DNA of 64,000 nucleotides from the NCBI RefSeq assembly GCF_004025535.1, contig NZ_QJRG01000039.1, forward strand, positions 124,001-188,000, in the 5' to 3' direction. How positions within the stretch are numbered: the first letter of the stretch is position 1; the number at the start of each line of letters is the position of its first letter. The notes beneath the pieces are model-generated. The model had not been told where the DNA came from. It was given only the letters and a program-made list of their open reading frames with translations, and searched no databases. The position numbers were made by a program, and so were the translations under genes. The stretch comes from Pseudomonas alkylphenolica (GTDB taxonomy: Bacteria > Pseudomonadota > Gammaproteobacteria > Pseudomonadales > Pseudomonadaceae). This document shows, one piece after another, positions 1 through 8,348 of this stretch.

Positions 1-287
1 GTGCCAGTTTTGGCCAGTGCTGGGAAGTCGTTTCTGACCTTGCGCAGCGCTTGGGCGGCTCATTGCGGCCGCTGGTTGCTCCTTCGGGTTGCTCCTTTTT
101 TGCCCTTGACGTGTGCGTCAGGTGTTACCGGTGCCGGGTTTTGGTGCGCCTGGGTAATTGTAAGTGGGTATTTCGGTAATTGAACGTTTGCGCGTATTTT
201 ACAGGGGCTTTCGGTCAGGTTGTGGCCGAAAGGCCTGTAAGCCTTGTTTTACGAGGGCGTGAGATATTTCGAACGAACGGTCATCGT
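1..287. other. Gene-free stretch upstream of the permease
   Basis: I recognise no gene here. A 60-codon open frame starts with GTG at base 1 but has no family resemblance and no visible upstream context, so I do not call it. The stretch contains one hairpin (listed separately) and leads into the putative permease promoter. Confidence 0.5.
201..238 (+). terminator. Imperfect hairpin, possible terminator or leader structure
   Basis: ACAGGGGCTTTCGG (201-214) can pair with CCGAAAGGCCTGT (226-238), with one bulge and a loop of about 11 nt. The downstream bases AAGCCTTGTTTTA are moderately T-rich. It could end an upstream transcript that lies outside the window. Confidence 0.35.
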
Positions 288-304
288 GCTGGCGCGGATA
301 TTGC
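288..304 (+). promoter_or_regulatory. Putative sigma-54 (-24/-12) promoter of the permease
   Basis: TGGCGC (290-295), five bases, then TTGC (301-304) gives the GG-N10-GC spacing required by sigma-54 holoenzyme. It matches TGGCAC-N5-TTGC with one change. It lies about 93 bp before the start codon. Many Pseudomonas amino-acid permease genes are RpoN-dependent, so the assignment is plausible, but no activator site was identified. Confidence 0.45.
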
Positions 305-396
305 GACCAAGATCGGCAACAGGATGTAGCAAAATTTTTATCCAAGGCGCGCCTCAGGTCGCAGGGTTAAAACGCAATTCTTGCAAAGGTAGTTTT

Positions 397-1791
397 ATGA
401 GCGGTACGCACAATTCCAATGACCTCGCTCAGGGGCTCAAACAACGGCATGTCACCATGCTGTCCATTGCTGGTGTGATCGGTGCCGGCCTGTTCGTAGG
501 TTCCGGCCACGCCATTGCTGCAGCCGGCCCGGCCGTTCTGCTGGCCTACGCCGCTGCGGGTACCTTGGTGGTACTGGTAATGCGCATGCTCGGGGAGATG
601 GCGGTCGCTTCGCCGGACACCGGGTCGTTCTCTACATACGCCGATAAAGCCATCGGTCACTGGGCCGGCTTTACCATCGGCTGGCTGTACTGGTGGTTCT
701 GGGTACTGGTGATTCCGCTGGAGGCCAACGCCGCGGCGACCATCCTGCATGCCTGGTTCCCTGATGTGGCCATCTGGGTCTTTACCCTGGTCATCACCTT
801 GCTGCTGACCGCGACCAACCTGTTTAGCGTGAAGAACTACGGTGAGTTCGAGTTCTGGTTCGCCCTGCTTAAAGTCGTCGCGATCATTGGCTTCATCATT
901 CTCGGCCTGGCAGCAGTGTTCGGTTTCCTGCCTAACAGCCAGGTTAGCGGTGTCAGCCACCTGTTCGATACCCAGGGCTTCATGCCTAACGGCCTGGGCG
1001 CGGTGCTGGCGGCGATGCTGACCACCATGTTCTCGTTCATGGGTACCGAGATCGTCACCATTGCCGCTGCCGAATCCAAGGATCCGGGCAAGCAGATCTC
1101 GCGGGCCACCAACTCGGTGATCTGGCGGATCTTCCTGTTCTACCTCGTGTCGATCTTCCTGGTGGTGGCCCTGGTACCGTGGAACAGCAGCGAACTGGCT
1201 GAAGTCGGTTCCTACCAGACCGTGCTGAACCTGATGGGCGTTCCCAATGCCAAACTGATCGTCGACATCGTGGTGTTGATCGCGGTAACCAGCTGCCTGA
1301 ACTCGGCGCTGTACACCTCCTCGCGCATGCTGTTCTCCCTGAGCAAGCGTGGTGATGCCCCGGCCGTGGCCCAGCGCACCACCTCCAGCGGTACCCCGTA
1401 TGTAGCCGTGGTGCTGTCGACCGCCGCTGCGTTCCTGACAGTAATTGCCAACTATGTGGCGCCTGCCGCGGTGTTCGAGTTCCTGCTGGCCAGCTCCGGT
1501 GCCATTGCCCTGCTGGTGTACCTGGTGATTGCCGTGTCGCAACTGCGCATGCGCCGTCAGCGCATGGCCCGTGGCGAGAAGATTGCCTTCAAGATGTGGC
1601 TGTTCCCGGGCCTGACCTGGGCGACCATCGTCTTTATCGTCGGTATCCTGACCGTGATGCTGATCCGTCCGGATCACCGTATCGAAATCATTGCGACGGG
1701 CCTGCTGTCCATCGCCGTGGTGGCGGCGGGGCTGTTGGTAGCACGCAAGCGCAAGGCCGAAGTGGCTGGGCGTGTGGCGTTGAACAACTGA
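397..1791 (+). CDS. gabP: GABA permease-type APC transporter
   Basis: A 464-residue inner-membrane amino-acid permease of the APC superfamily, most like GABA permease. The N-terminal signature IGAGLFVGSG (residues 28-37) follows a short hydrophilic tail (KQRHVTMLSIAG), and about twelve hydrophobic helices run to near residue 455. The ATG at 397 was chosen because family members begin at this point and AAAGG stands upstream. An open frame extends upstream to 244, but that part has no family resemblance. It is monocistronic: a strong hairpin terminator follows. Substrate specificity within the AnsP/GabP/ProY group cannot be fixed from sequence alone, so GABA is the best guess. Confidence 0.85.
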   Translation: MSGTHNSNDLAQGLKQRHVTMLSIAGVIGAGLFVGSGHAIAAAGPAVLLAYAAAGTLVVLVMRMLGEMAVASPDTGSFSTYADKAIGHWAGFTIGWLYWWFWVLVIPLEANAAATILHAWFPDVAIWVFTLVITLLLTATNLFSVKNYGEFEFWFALLKVVAIIGFIILGLAAVFGFLPNSQVSGVSHLFDTQGFMPNGLGAVLAAMLTTMFSFMGTEIVTIAAAESKDPGKQISRATNSVIWRIFLFYLVSIFLVVALVPWNSSELAEVGSYQTVLNLMGVPNAKLIVDIVVLIAVTSCLNSALYTSSRMLFSLSKRGDAPAVAQRTTSSGTPYVAVVLSTAAAFLTVIANYVAPAAVFEFLLASSGAIALLVYLVIAVSQLRMRRQRMARGEKIAFKMWLFPGLTWATIVFIVGILTVMLIRPDHRIEIIATGLLSIAVVAAGLLVARKRKAEVAGRVALNN

Positions 1792-1810
1792 TTCAGTGCC
1801 GCTGAAATGA

Positions 1811-1846
1811 AAAGGCCGCGATCTGTGAGGATCGCGGCCTTTTTTG
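1811..1846. terminator. Bidirectional rho-independent terminator
   Basis: AAAGGCCGCGATC (1811-1823) pairs perfectly with GATCGCGGCCTTT (1830-1842) around a 6-nt loop. T6 follows on the plus strand and an A-rich run precedes it. It separates the convergent permease gene and the hypothetical gene at 1869. Confidence 0.9.
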
Positions 1847-1868
1847 TTGCTGCCGGGGCAGTGTGGGC

Positions 1869-2309
1869 TCAGCCGAATTGCTTCTGTTGCTGCTTGGCCA
1901 CTGCCTCGGAGGCCGAGATGTAGGCCGCCTGGAACTCATCGCTTTCCAGCCAGGCCATGGTGGTGGCCTCATCGGCACCGTCCAGCCATTTGCGGTAGGC
2001 GGTGAACACCATGACGATGTAGTCGGTGGCGTGTTCTTCCTTGTGGCCTTTAAGCACCAGGGCCAGCAGCGGGTCGACCAAAAACACCGAGATCAGGGCG
2101 ACCAGGCCGTTTTCCTGGGCCCCCTTCATCTTCTCGAACAGGGCGTTGTAACTGCCCGAATCCATGGCCTTGTTGAACACCTGCTCGACGCTGGCGCTGG
2201 CGCTCTCGCCACTGCTCTTGACCGCCTGGCCGCTGCGCACCATGCGGTTTTCCCGGGCCTTGGTGGCGGCGCGCTTGGCGCGTTTTTGCTGTTTGCTGCT
2301 GGAGGCCAT
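1869..2309 (-). CDS. Conserved hypothetical protein
   Basis: A 146-residue soluble protein that I cannot assign to a named family. The first ~30 residues are strongly basic and Lys/Ala-rich (SSKQQKRAKRAATKAREN). The rest is probably helical, with one hydrophobic stretch (GLVALISVFLVDPLLALVLKG, ~residues 68-88), and the C-terminus is Gln/Lys-rich. No signal peptide is visible. It lies downstream of ppk2 on the same strand with an 84-bp gap, so the two may be co-transcribed. The proposed start has AAGGATTCACCG just upstream. Confidence 0.7.
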   Translation of the reverse strand: MASSSKQQKRAKRAATKARENRMVRSGQAVKSSGESASASVEQVFNKAMDSGSYNALFEKMKGAQENGLVALISVFLVDPLLALVLKGHKEEHATDYIVMVFTAYRKWLDGADEATTMAWLESDEFQAAYISASEAVAKQQQKQFG

Positions 2310-2393
2310 CGGTGAATCCTTGTGGTAAGCCGGAAAATGCTGCGTATTGAATCGCAGTTGGCCGGGAAACCCAAGTGCATCCGACGACCTCGA

Positions 2394-3416
2394 TCAGGCA
2401 GGCTGGGCCAGTTCGCCGCGGTCCTCTTCCACCAGCACCCGTGAAGCCCGCTCTACCAGCAGCGGATCCGGCTGGTGGGCGACGCGCAGGTCTTTGCCCG
2501 GGTAGTCCAGCGAATGCAGGAAATGGCGTATGCAGTTGAGCCGCGCGCGCTTCTTGTCATCGGACTTGATCACCGTCCACGGTGCGTCGGCGGTGTCGGT
2601 ATGGAAGAACATGGCCTCTTTGGCGGCTGTGTACTCGTCCCACTTGTCCAGCGACTTGATGTCGATGGGCGAGAGCTTCCAGTGCTTGAGCGGGTCGTCG
2701 CGGCGCGAGATGAAGCGGCGCAGCTGCTCTTCGCGGTTCACCGAGAACCAGTATTTGAACAGCAGGATGCCACTGTTGCAGAGCATGCGCTCAAGGTCTG
2801 GCGCCTGGCGCATGAATTCCAGGTACTGCAGGGGCGAGCAAAAATCCATCACCCGTTCAACGCCCGCGCGGTTGTACCAGGAGCGGTCGAAGAAGACCAT
2901 TTCGCCGGCGGTCGGCAGGTGCTGGATGTAGCGCTGGAAGTACCACTGGCCCTTTTCCTGCTCGGAGGGCTTCTCCAGGGCGACAATGCGCGCCCCGCGC
3001 GGGTTCAGGTGTTCCATGAAACGCTTGATGGTGCCGCCTTTGCCGGCGGCATCGCGGCCTTCGAACAGCACGACGATGCGCTGGCCGGTTTCCTTGACCC
3101 AGCTTTGTACCTTGAGCAGTTCGATCTGCAGGTCGTGCTTGGCCCTTTCATAGTCGGCGCGGCGCATGCGCGTGCGGTACGGGTAATTGGCCGGCAGGGC
3201 GGCCGAGGTGCTGTCTTCGTTCGAGCCACGTGGCGCCGAGGCGACCTTCAGCGCTGCCGGTTGCTGGCTGATGGCGCTGATCTCGCCGTCGCGGGTGACC
3301 GGTGCAGGTTTGCGGGTGGAGCGGGGCCGCCGTGCACGGGTAGGGGCGGGTTTGGCGCTGGCCGACGTGTTTGGGGTTGGCGAAGGCAGAGGCAGGGCGT
3401 TGGATTCTTCGGTCAT
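2394..3416 (-). CDS. ppk2: Polyphosphate kinase 2
   Basis: A 340-residue PPK2-family kinase, which transfers phosphate between polyphosphate and nucleoside diphosphates (or monophosphates, depending on class). Walker A is GRDAAGKGGT (residues 120-129) and the Walker B/lid region is FFDRSWYNRAGVE (175-187). The catalytic domain spans about residues 78-325. Residues 1-77 form a low-complexity Pro/Ala/Ser/Arg-rich extension not found in the shortest PPK2 enzymes. The single-domain architecture suggests class I (NDP-phosphorylating), but specificity is not proven. It is divergent from the DUF3300 gene. Confidence 0.93.
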   Translation of the reverse strand: MTEESNALPLPSPTPNTSASAKPAPTRARRPRSTRKPAPVTRDGEISAISQQPAALKVASAPRGSNEDSTSAALPANYPYRTRMRRADYERAKHDLQIELLKVQSWVKETGQRIVVLFEGRDAAGKGGTIKRFMEHLNPRGARIVALEKPSEQEKGQWYFQRYIQHLPTAGEMVFFDRSWYNRAGVERVMDFCSPLQYLEFMRQAPDLERMLCNSGILLFKYWFSVNREEQLRRFISRRDDPLKHWKLSPIDIKSLDKWDEYTAAKEAMFFHTDTADAPWTVIKSDDKKRARLNCIRHFLHSLDYPGKDLRVAHQPDPLLVERASRVLVEEDRGELAQPA

Positions 3417-3474
3417 TGTAAAGGCCTGTTAGTGCTTGCGAGTGTCCTTCAGGCAGCTTACGGCGGTGCTGCCA

Positions 3475-3501
3475 GGGCACATTGACTGCGGTCAACTGCC
3501 C
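3475..3501. promoter_or_regulatory. Inverted repeat between ppk2 and the DUF3300 gene
   Basis: GGGCA-N2-TTGAC-TGCG-GTCAA-C-TGCCC forms an interrupted dyad in the 255-bp divergent intergenic region, 59 bp before the ppk2 start. It could be an operator or a leader hairpin. No regulator is assigned. Confidence 0.35.
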
Positions 3502-3671
3502 TGACGTTCGGGTGCGCAGAAGCAAAGTAATGCGCGAACCAATGGCAAAATTTTTAGCTTTGCTACTATTAACCAGCGGCCTTGAAGCTGGGATTTGCGG
3601 CTTGCAACGTCGGTTACGCTTACCTGATGGTGATCCATTCATTCAATCCGGCCTGAGCATATGGAGTTGCA

Positions 3672-5147
3672 ATGCGCATTCCATTTTTTTACGCGCTGTC
3701 AGCTGTCCTGTTCCTGAGTGGAATTCACGGCGTAGCACTGGCGGAGGATGCCGCCGCGCCTGCACCAGCCAACACTGCCGCACCCGCACCCGCCGCGGCA
3801 GCGAACGACGTCGTCTTCACCGAAGAACAACTCGATCAGATGCTGGCGCCCATCGCGCTTTACCCGGACCCGTTGCTGGCCCAGGTGTTGATGGCCACCA
3901 CGTATCCAGGGGAAATCGCCGAGGCTGTCACCTGGTCCAAGGCGCACCCGGATGCCAAGGGCGACGATGCTGTCAAGCAGGTGGCTAACCAGACCTGGGA
4001 CCCTAGTGTGCAGGCACTGGTCGCCTTCCCGCAGGTACTGGCAACGCTTGGGCAGGATCCGGTCTGGGTGCAGCGCCTGGGCGATGCCTTTCTGGCCCAG
4101 CCAAACGATGTCATGAACGGCGTGCAGCGTTTGCGCCACCAGGCACAGGCGGCAGGTAACCTGCAAAGCAACCAGTATCAGAACGTGACCATTCAGAACG
4201 TCGCGCCAGCGGCGCCCGCCAAAGTGCCGGCTTCAGCGCCAGCCCCGGCGGCCGCTGCACCGGCCAGTAGCTCGACGATCATCATTCAGCCTGCTGACCC
4301 GCAGGTGGTGTACGTGCCCACCTACAACCCGACAACAGCCTACGGCACCTGGGCGTACCCGTCGTCGCCACCCGCGTACTACCCGCCGCCACCCGCCTAT
4401 TACCCAGGCCAGGCACTGATGGCCGGGCTGGCGTTCGGTACTGGCGTGGCAATCATCGGCTCGTTGTGGGGTGAGTGTGACTGGGACGACCACGACGTCG
4501 ACATCAACGTCAATCGCTACAACAGCATCAATTCCAACAACCGTATCGCCAACAACCAGACCAAATGGCAGCACAACCCGGTGCATCGCAATGGTGTCCC
4601 CTATCGCGACGCCAGGAGCCGTGAACAGTTTGGCCGCCAACTCAATGGTGCCGCTCAGCGCGAGGCGTATCGTGGCGACACGGCCCAGCGTGCCCAGGCG
4701 CGGGAAAAAGCCCGCAGCTCAATGGAGCAGCACGGCTTCGAACGCCCGGCCACCAGTAATCGCCAGGCCCGTGACCAGATGCGCGAAGCCCGCTCCGCCC
4801 CCGGCGGCAATCGGTTGCAGGCAGGTGCCGAGAGGCCAAAGGCGGCCGACCGTAGTCAGAATGCGGCCAAAGCTGCCCGCGAGCGGCAGAATGCGCAAAC
4901 CACGCAGCGCCGCGAGCACCAACCACAAGCGCGCCAAACTGCAGCCAAACGGCCTGCGGCCAAAGCCAGCGGTGCTCGTAACAACGCTTTCGCCGGTGCA
5001 CGCTCGCCCTCCCAGTACAATGCACAGGCCAATCGCGGCCGGACCAGCCTGGCCTCCGCGCAACGCCCACACGCTTCTCGATCCGCCGGGCACCAGATCA
5101 GTCGTCCATCCAGCCCACCAGCACGTTCACGAGGAGGCCGTCGTTGA
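3672..5147 (+). CDS. DUF3300 family exported protein
   Basis: A 491-residue secreted protein. Residues 1-24 form a signal peptide ending in GVALA. The DUF3300 domain begins near FTEEQLDQMLAPIALYPDPL and runs to about residue 290. It includes the Tyr/Pro-rich stretch SPPAYYPPPPAYYPG and a Gly-rich hydrophobic segment. Residues ~300-491 are low-complexity, rich in Arg, Gln and Ala, and strongly basic, which suggests binding to a polyanion such as nucleic acid or LPS (inference). The gene overlaps the following DUF2950 gene; these two families often occur side by side. The biochemical role is unknown. Confidence 0.85.
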   Translation: MRIPFFYALSAVLFLSGIHGVALAEDAAAPAPANTAAPAPAAAANDVVFTEEQLDQMLAPIALYPDPLLAQVLMATTYPGEIAEAVTWSKAHPDAKGDDAVKQVANQTWDPSVQALVAFPQVLATLGQDPVWVQRLGDAFLAQPNDVMNGVQRLRHQAQAAGNLQSNQYQNVTIQNVAPAAPAKVPASAPAPAAAAPASSSTIIIQPADPQVVYVPTYNPTTAYGTWAYPSSPPAYYPPPPAYYPGQALMAGLAFGTGVAIIGSLWGECDWDDHDVDINVNRYNSINSNNRIANNQTKWQHNPVHRNGVPYRDARSREQFGRQLNGAAQREAYRGDTAQRAQAREKARSSMEQHGFERPATSNRQARDQMREARSAPGGNRLQAGAERPKAADRSQNAAKAARERQNAQTTQRREHQPQARQTAAKRPAAKASGARNNAFAGARSPSQYNAQANRGRTSLASAQRPHASRSAGHQISRPSSPPARSRGGRR

Positions 5148-6061
5148 ATATCAAACCTGGTGTGAAGGCGTTAATGGGCTCGCTGTGCCATGCCCTGGCG
5201 ATAACCATCGGCCTTGGCTGGTCATGCCTGGTGGCGGCGCAGGAGGAGTTTGCGACGCCAGAGAAGGCTGCGCAGGCGTTTGTCGAAGCCCTGGGAACCG
5301 AGCAGGCCGATCAAGCGCGCCTGACTTCGCTGCTTGGCAACGACTGGCACAGCTTCATTCCCCGTGCAGGCTCGCAGCGCAAAGACGTGGAGGCTTTTTT
5401 AAAGCAATACCACGAGCAAAACCGCATCGAGAAAGTCAGTGACAAAAAGGCCGTGCTGTCAGTCGGCAGCAACAACTGGACACTGCCTATACCCATCGTA
5501 AAAGGCCCGAAGGGTTGGCATTTCGATGTAAAGGCCGGTAGCGATGAGGTGCGTGCGCGTCGAATCGGCAGCAATGAGCTGTCGGCGGTTCAGGCGGTGC
5601 TGGCGTACCACGATGCGCAGATGGACTACGCCGCCGTAGACCGTGACGGGGACGGTGCACTGGAGTATGCGCAAAGAATTTTCAGTACCCCGGGCCAGCA
5701 CGACGGGCTCTATTGGGCGGACGATGACAGCGGCCAGATCAGCCCGCTGGGCCCTTCGTTCGGCAATACCATTGCCGGCGAGGGCTGGCATGGCTATCAC
5801 TTTCGCATCCTTGAAGGGCAGGGGCCTTCTGCACCCGGTGGTGCCTACAGCTACCTGATCGGTGACAAGATGAGCCGCGGCTTTGCCCTGATCGCCTGGC
5901 CGGAAAAATACAAAGATACGGGCGTGATGAGCTTCATGATCAGTCACGACGGGCAGGTATTCGAGAAAGACCTGGGCCCGGAGAGCGAAAAACTGGCGAA
6001 GGCAATGAAGCAGTTCGATCCGGATGACAGCTGGAGTGAAGTGACTGTCGATCAGGATTAG
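5144..6061 (+). CDS. DUF2950 family exported protein
   Basis: A 305-residue DUF2950 protein, probably periplasmic. The first ~32 residues look like a signal peptide (hydrophobic ALMGSLCHALAITIGLGWSCLVAAQ). The start is a TTG at 5144 that shares bases with the upstream TGA (TTGA). A perfect GAGGAG Shine-Dalgarno at 5131-5136 gives proper spacing, so translation is probably coupled to the DUF3300 gene. Family features include ATPEKAAQAFVEAL near the N-terminus and the aspartate-rich DRDGDGALEYAQ. The function is unknown; pairing with DUF3300 suggests a shared envelope role. Confidence 0.85.
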   Translation: MNIKPGVKALMGSLCHALAITIGLGWSCLVAAQEEFATPEKAAQAFVEALGTEQADQARLTSLLGNDWHSFIPRAGSQRKDVEAFLKQYHEQNRIEKVSDKKAVLSVGSNNWTLPIPIVKGPKGWHFDVKAGSDEVRARRIGSNELSAVQAVLAYHDAQMDYAAVDRDGDGALEYAQRIFSTPGQHDGLYWADDDSGQISPLGPSFGNTIAGEGWHGYHFRILEGQGPSAPGGAYSYLIGDKMSRGFALIAWPEKYKDTGVMSFMISHDGQVFEKDLGPESEKLAKAMKQFDPDDSWSEVTVDQD

Positions 6062-6078
6062 GCAGGGACGCTGAATGG

Positions 6079-6123
6079 CGCGACCCACCAGGCAAAGCTA
6101 CGCTTGCGGCATGGGTGGGTCGC
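6079..6123 (+). terminator. Hairpin after the DUF2950 gene
   Basis: GCGACCCACC (6079-6088) pairs with GGGTGGGTCGC near 6113-6123, and an inner GCAAAGC/GCTTGC helix lies between the arms. There is no clean T-run. It separates the DUF3300/DUF2950 pair from the sulfatase gene and may be a terminator or an mRNA-stabilising stem. Confidence 0.45.
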
Positions 6124-6141
6124 CTTGAGAAAAACTATAAA

Positions 6142-7806
6142 ATGAAAACCTTTTCAGCGTTTCGCGATGGGGTGTCGACGGTATTCAAATCAGAATGGCC
6201 AACTCTGGTGTTGTGGTCATTTCTGTTGTCGCCGTTGTTCTTCAGGATTCTGGTCAGTTACCGCTATTCGAAAATCGATCTACTGGTTTTTTACACCATC
6301 GCCATTTCACTTTTATGGCTGTTGGCAATCCGATTCGTTTCGTCCAACCAATTCAAAGTGCATCTCCTGCTGCTGCCGTTTTACCTGGTGGCAAGCATCG
6401 ACCTGTTTCTGGTACTGAATTTTGGCTCACGGTTGACGGCGGCCTACCTGTTCATCGGGCTGACCAACTACAAAGAGGCCGGGGACTTTCTCGCCACCTA
6501 CTGGCAGTCAATCACAGCTGTGCTGGCGGCTTTTTTCATTTGCTACGGGCTCGGCCTGGCAGGCCTGTACAAGCGTAGGCTGTATAGAAACAAGGCGCTG
6601 TTACTGCTGGCGTGCAGTGGCTTGCTGCTGGGGTATGGCGCGTATTTCTATAAAACCGTGAAGATGAATTCGTTCGGGCGAGGGGCTGTGCTCGACCTGG
6701 TGGCAAAAGACCAAAGCACGCCCGTGGGCTATTTGTCGCAAATGGGCCTGACGGCCACCTTGTACCTGGAGTCGAAAAAGCACATCAAGCAACGCCTGGA
6801 ATCTGAAGTCCAGCTCACCAGCGTCTCGGACCAATCGGACATCGATACCCTTGTGTTTGTGATCGGCGAGTCATCGCGGCCGCACAACTGGTCGCTGTAC
6901 GGCTATCACAAGGAAACCACCCCGAACCTGGCCAGGCATACTGGGATTTTCAAGTTCAACAGCATGTGCACGACAGCGCCTTATACATCGGTTGCCGTGC
7001 CGTCGTTGCTCAGCCTCGAGCCGATAGAAGACTGGGATGCAATTGCCTCGAAAAAATCACTGGTGGGTATCTACCGCGCCGCCGGGTACGCGACCTATTG
7101 GTTGTCTTCGCAGGAAGTCGACAGTTTCGGCGGGATCATTCCGCAGATCGCAGCCGAGGCCCAGCATCGCCAGTATTTTGAGCGCAGCTATGACGGTGCA
7201 CTGATTCCGGAATACGAGCGGATTCTTGAGCAGAAGGGCGCGCAAAAGCAGGCGATATTTGTGCATATCAAGGGCAGCCACTTTGAGTATTCGCGGCGCT
7301 ACCCCGGCGAATTTGCCAAGTTCACTCCGGCATCCGGTAGTGCAAAAGACAAGATGGTCGCCGAGTACGACAACGCTGTTTTCTACACCGACTGGTTGTT
7401 GGGTACGTTCATCGAGAGACTGAAGGCAAGCAACAGAAAAGCCGTTCTGGTGTACGTGTCGGACCATGGTGAAAACCTCATGGATGACAGTCGAGGCCTG
7501 CTGGGGCATGGCATGGGTAATGAGTACGACCTGGCGGTTTCGTCATTTGTCTGGGCGTCGAGCAATATTTCCGCGCCGCAAACGCACAAGCTCTCGACAT
7601 TGAAGGCACGGGAAGATCAGCGCATCAGCACCGCATCCTTGCCACATACGCTGTTGAGCCTGACCGGGATCGCCATGCCGGGGTATGACAGCGCGCAGGA
7701 TCTGCTGAGCAACGACTTTGTCTCGTCGCAATGTCCGCATCTGCTTGGCACCGGGTATGTACCGTCGTTCGATTTTGATGCCAGCAAACTGGTGCTGGCA
7801 AAATAG
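6142..7806 (+). CDS. Phosphoethanolamine transferase-like membrane sulfatase
   Basis: A 554-residue protein of the EptA/OpgE/CptA alkaline-phosphatase superfamily, which transfers phosphoethanolamine onto lipid A, core sugars or glucans at the periplasmic face. Five predicted N-terminal membrane helices (to ~residue 180) precede the catalytic domain. Metal/catalytic residues by family comparison: Glu243 in VIGESS, likely nucleophile Thr282 in APYTSVAVPSLLS, and Asp441-His442 in SDHGEN. The ATG at 6142 (MKTFSAF) was preferred over an upstream ATG at 6115 whose extension is hydrophilic and lies in the hairpin. The acceptor substrate is not predictable. Base composition is somewhat more AT-rich than its neighbours. 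Confidence 0.82.
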   Translation: MKTFSAFRDGVSTVFKSEWPTLVLWSFLLSPLFFRILVSYRYSKIDLLVFYTIAISLLWLLAIRFVSSNQFKVHLLLLPFYLVASIDLFLVLNFGSRLTAAYLFIGLTNYKEAGDFLATYWQSITAVLAAFFICYGLGLAGLYKRRLYRNKALLLLACSGLLLGYGAYFYKTVKMNSFGRGAVLDLVAKDQSTPVGYLSQMGLTATLYLESKKHIKQRLESEVQLTSVSDQSDIDTLVFVIGESSRPHNWSLYGYHKETTPNLARHTGIFKFNSMCTTAPYTSVAVPSLLSLEPIEDWDAIASKKSLVGIYRAAGYATYWLSSQEVDSFGGIIPQIAAEAQHRQYFERSYDGALIPEYERILEQKGAQKQAIFVHIKGSHFEYSRRYPGEFAKFTPASGSAKDKMVAEYDNAVFYTDWLLGTFIERLKASNRKAVLVYVSDHGENLMDDSRGLLGHGMGNEYDLAVSSFVWASSNISAPQTHKLSTLKAREDQRISTASLPHTLLSLTGIAMPGYDSAQDLLSNDFVSSQCPHLLGTGYVPSFDFDASKLVLAK

Positions 7807-7862
7807 CCTGTCGATCGCTGGCGCGCAGGTAGGTGTCGGCTGGCGACTAAATCGCAGGCAAT

Positions 7863-7899
7863 AAAAAACCCCAAGGACATGAAGTTCCTTGGGGTTTTT
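7863..7899. terminator. Bidirectional terminator
   Basis: AAAAAACCCCAAGGA pairs with TCCTTGGGGTTTTT around a short loop, with T-runs on both strands. It can end both the sulfatase transcript (plus) and the tRNA-Phe transcript (minus). Confidence 0.92.
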
Positions 7900-7908
7900 C
7901 GGTATTAG

Positions 7909-7984
7909 TGGTGCCCAGAGACGGAATCGAACCGCCGACACGGGGATTTTCAATCCCCTGCTCTACCGACTGAGCTATCTGGGC
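7909..7984 (-). tRNA. tRNA-Phe (GAA)
   Basis: A 76-nt cloverleaf on the minus strand beginning GCCCAGATAGCTCAGTCGGT, with anticodon GAA in the loop TTGAAAA. The T-arm GGTTCGATTCC and an encoded 3' CCA (TGG at 7909-7911 on the plus strand) are present. The acceptor stem GCCCAGA/TCTGGGC is fully paired. The gene is intact, and no integrase or att repeat was seen beside it. Confidence 0.98.
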
Positions 7985-7994
7985 AACGGGGCGC

Positions 7995-8023
7995 ATTAAA
8001 AGGCTTTTTCAGGTTTGCGTCAA
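7995..8023 (-). promoter_or_regulatory. Sigma-70 promoter of tRNA-Phe
   Basis: Read on the minus strand: TTGACG (8018-8023), a 17-bp spacer, and TTTAAT (7995-8000). A GC-rich discriminator GCGCCCC follows just before the tRNA 5' end, typical of stringently controlled stable-RNA promoters. Confidence 0.8.
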
Positions 8024-8075
8024 CGACTTTTTAAAAAATTATCAAATTAATTCCGTCGCTTACGAATTTCCGGGC

Positions 8076-8348
8076 TCATTCCGTTGGCGGGACGTAGCCT
8101 TCGGCCTTTTCGTATTCCTGACCGGAGAAGAATTTGTCCATCTCGCCCTGGAGGAATTTGCGGTCCTCGGCGTTCATCATGTTCAAGCGCTTCTCGTTGA
8201 TCAGCATGGTCTGCTCTTTCTGCCAGTCGGCCCAGGCCTTCTGCGAGATGTGATCAAAGATGTCCTGACCCTTGGCACCCGGGTAAGGGGGACGGTCCAG
8301 GCCTGGCAGTTCTTCTTTGTACTTGCGGCACATTACGGTGCGGGTCAT
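8076..8348 (-). CDS. yggX: Probable Fe(2+)-trafficking protein YggX
   Basis: A 90-residue YggX-family protein implicated in iron trafficking and protection of Fe-S clusters from oxidation. The start [20 protein letters not shown] carries the single conserved Cys7, and the full family length is present. Its ATG overlaps the mutY stop codon (ATGA, 8345-8348), so it is translated from the asmA-mutY-yggX operon. The link with MutY, itself a 4Fe-4S enzyme acting on oxidative lesions, fits a shared oxidative-damage role. Confidence 0.95.
   Translation of the reverse strand: MTRTVMCRKYKEELPGLDRPPYPGAKGQDIFDHISQKAWADWQKEQTMLINEKRLNMMNAEDRKFLQGEMDKFFSGQEYEKAEGYVPPTE

Noticed and set aside
1..183. 60-codon frame at the window start
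   Set aside because: No start context visible, no family resemblance and unlike-protein composition.
367..1677. 436-codon minus-strand frame across the permease
   Set aside because: Low-complexity His/Gln/Arg product lying antisense to a clear transporter.
7909..7984. tRNA-Phe as a genomic-island insertion site
   Set aside because: The tRNA is intact, no duplicated 3' end or integrase was seen, and both flanks carry ordinary conserved genes.
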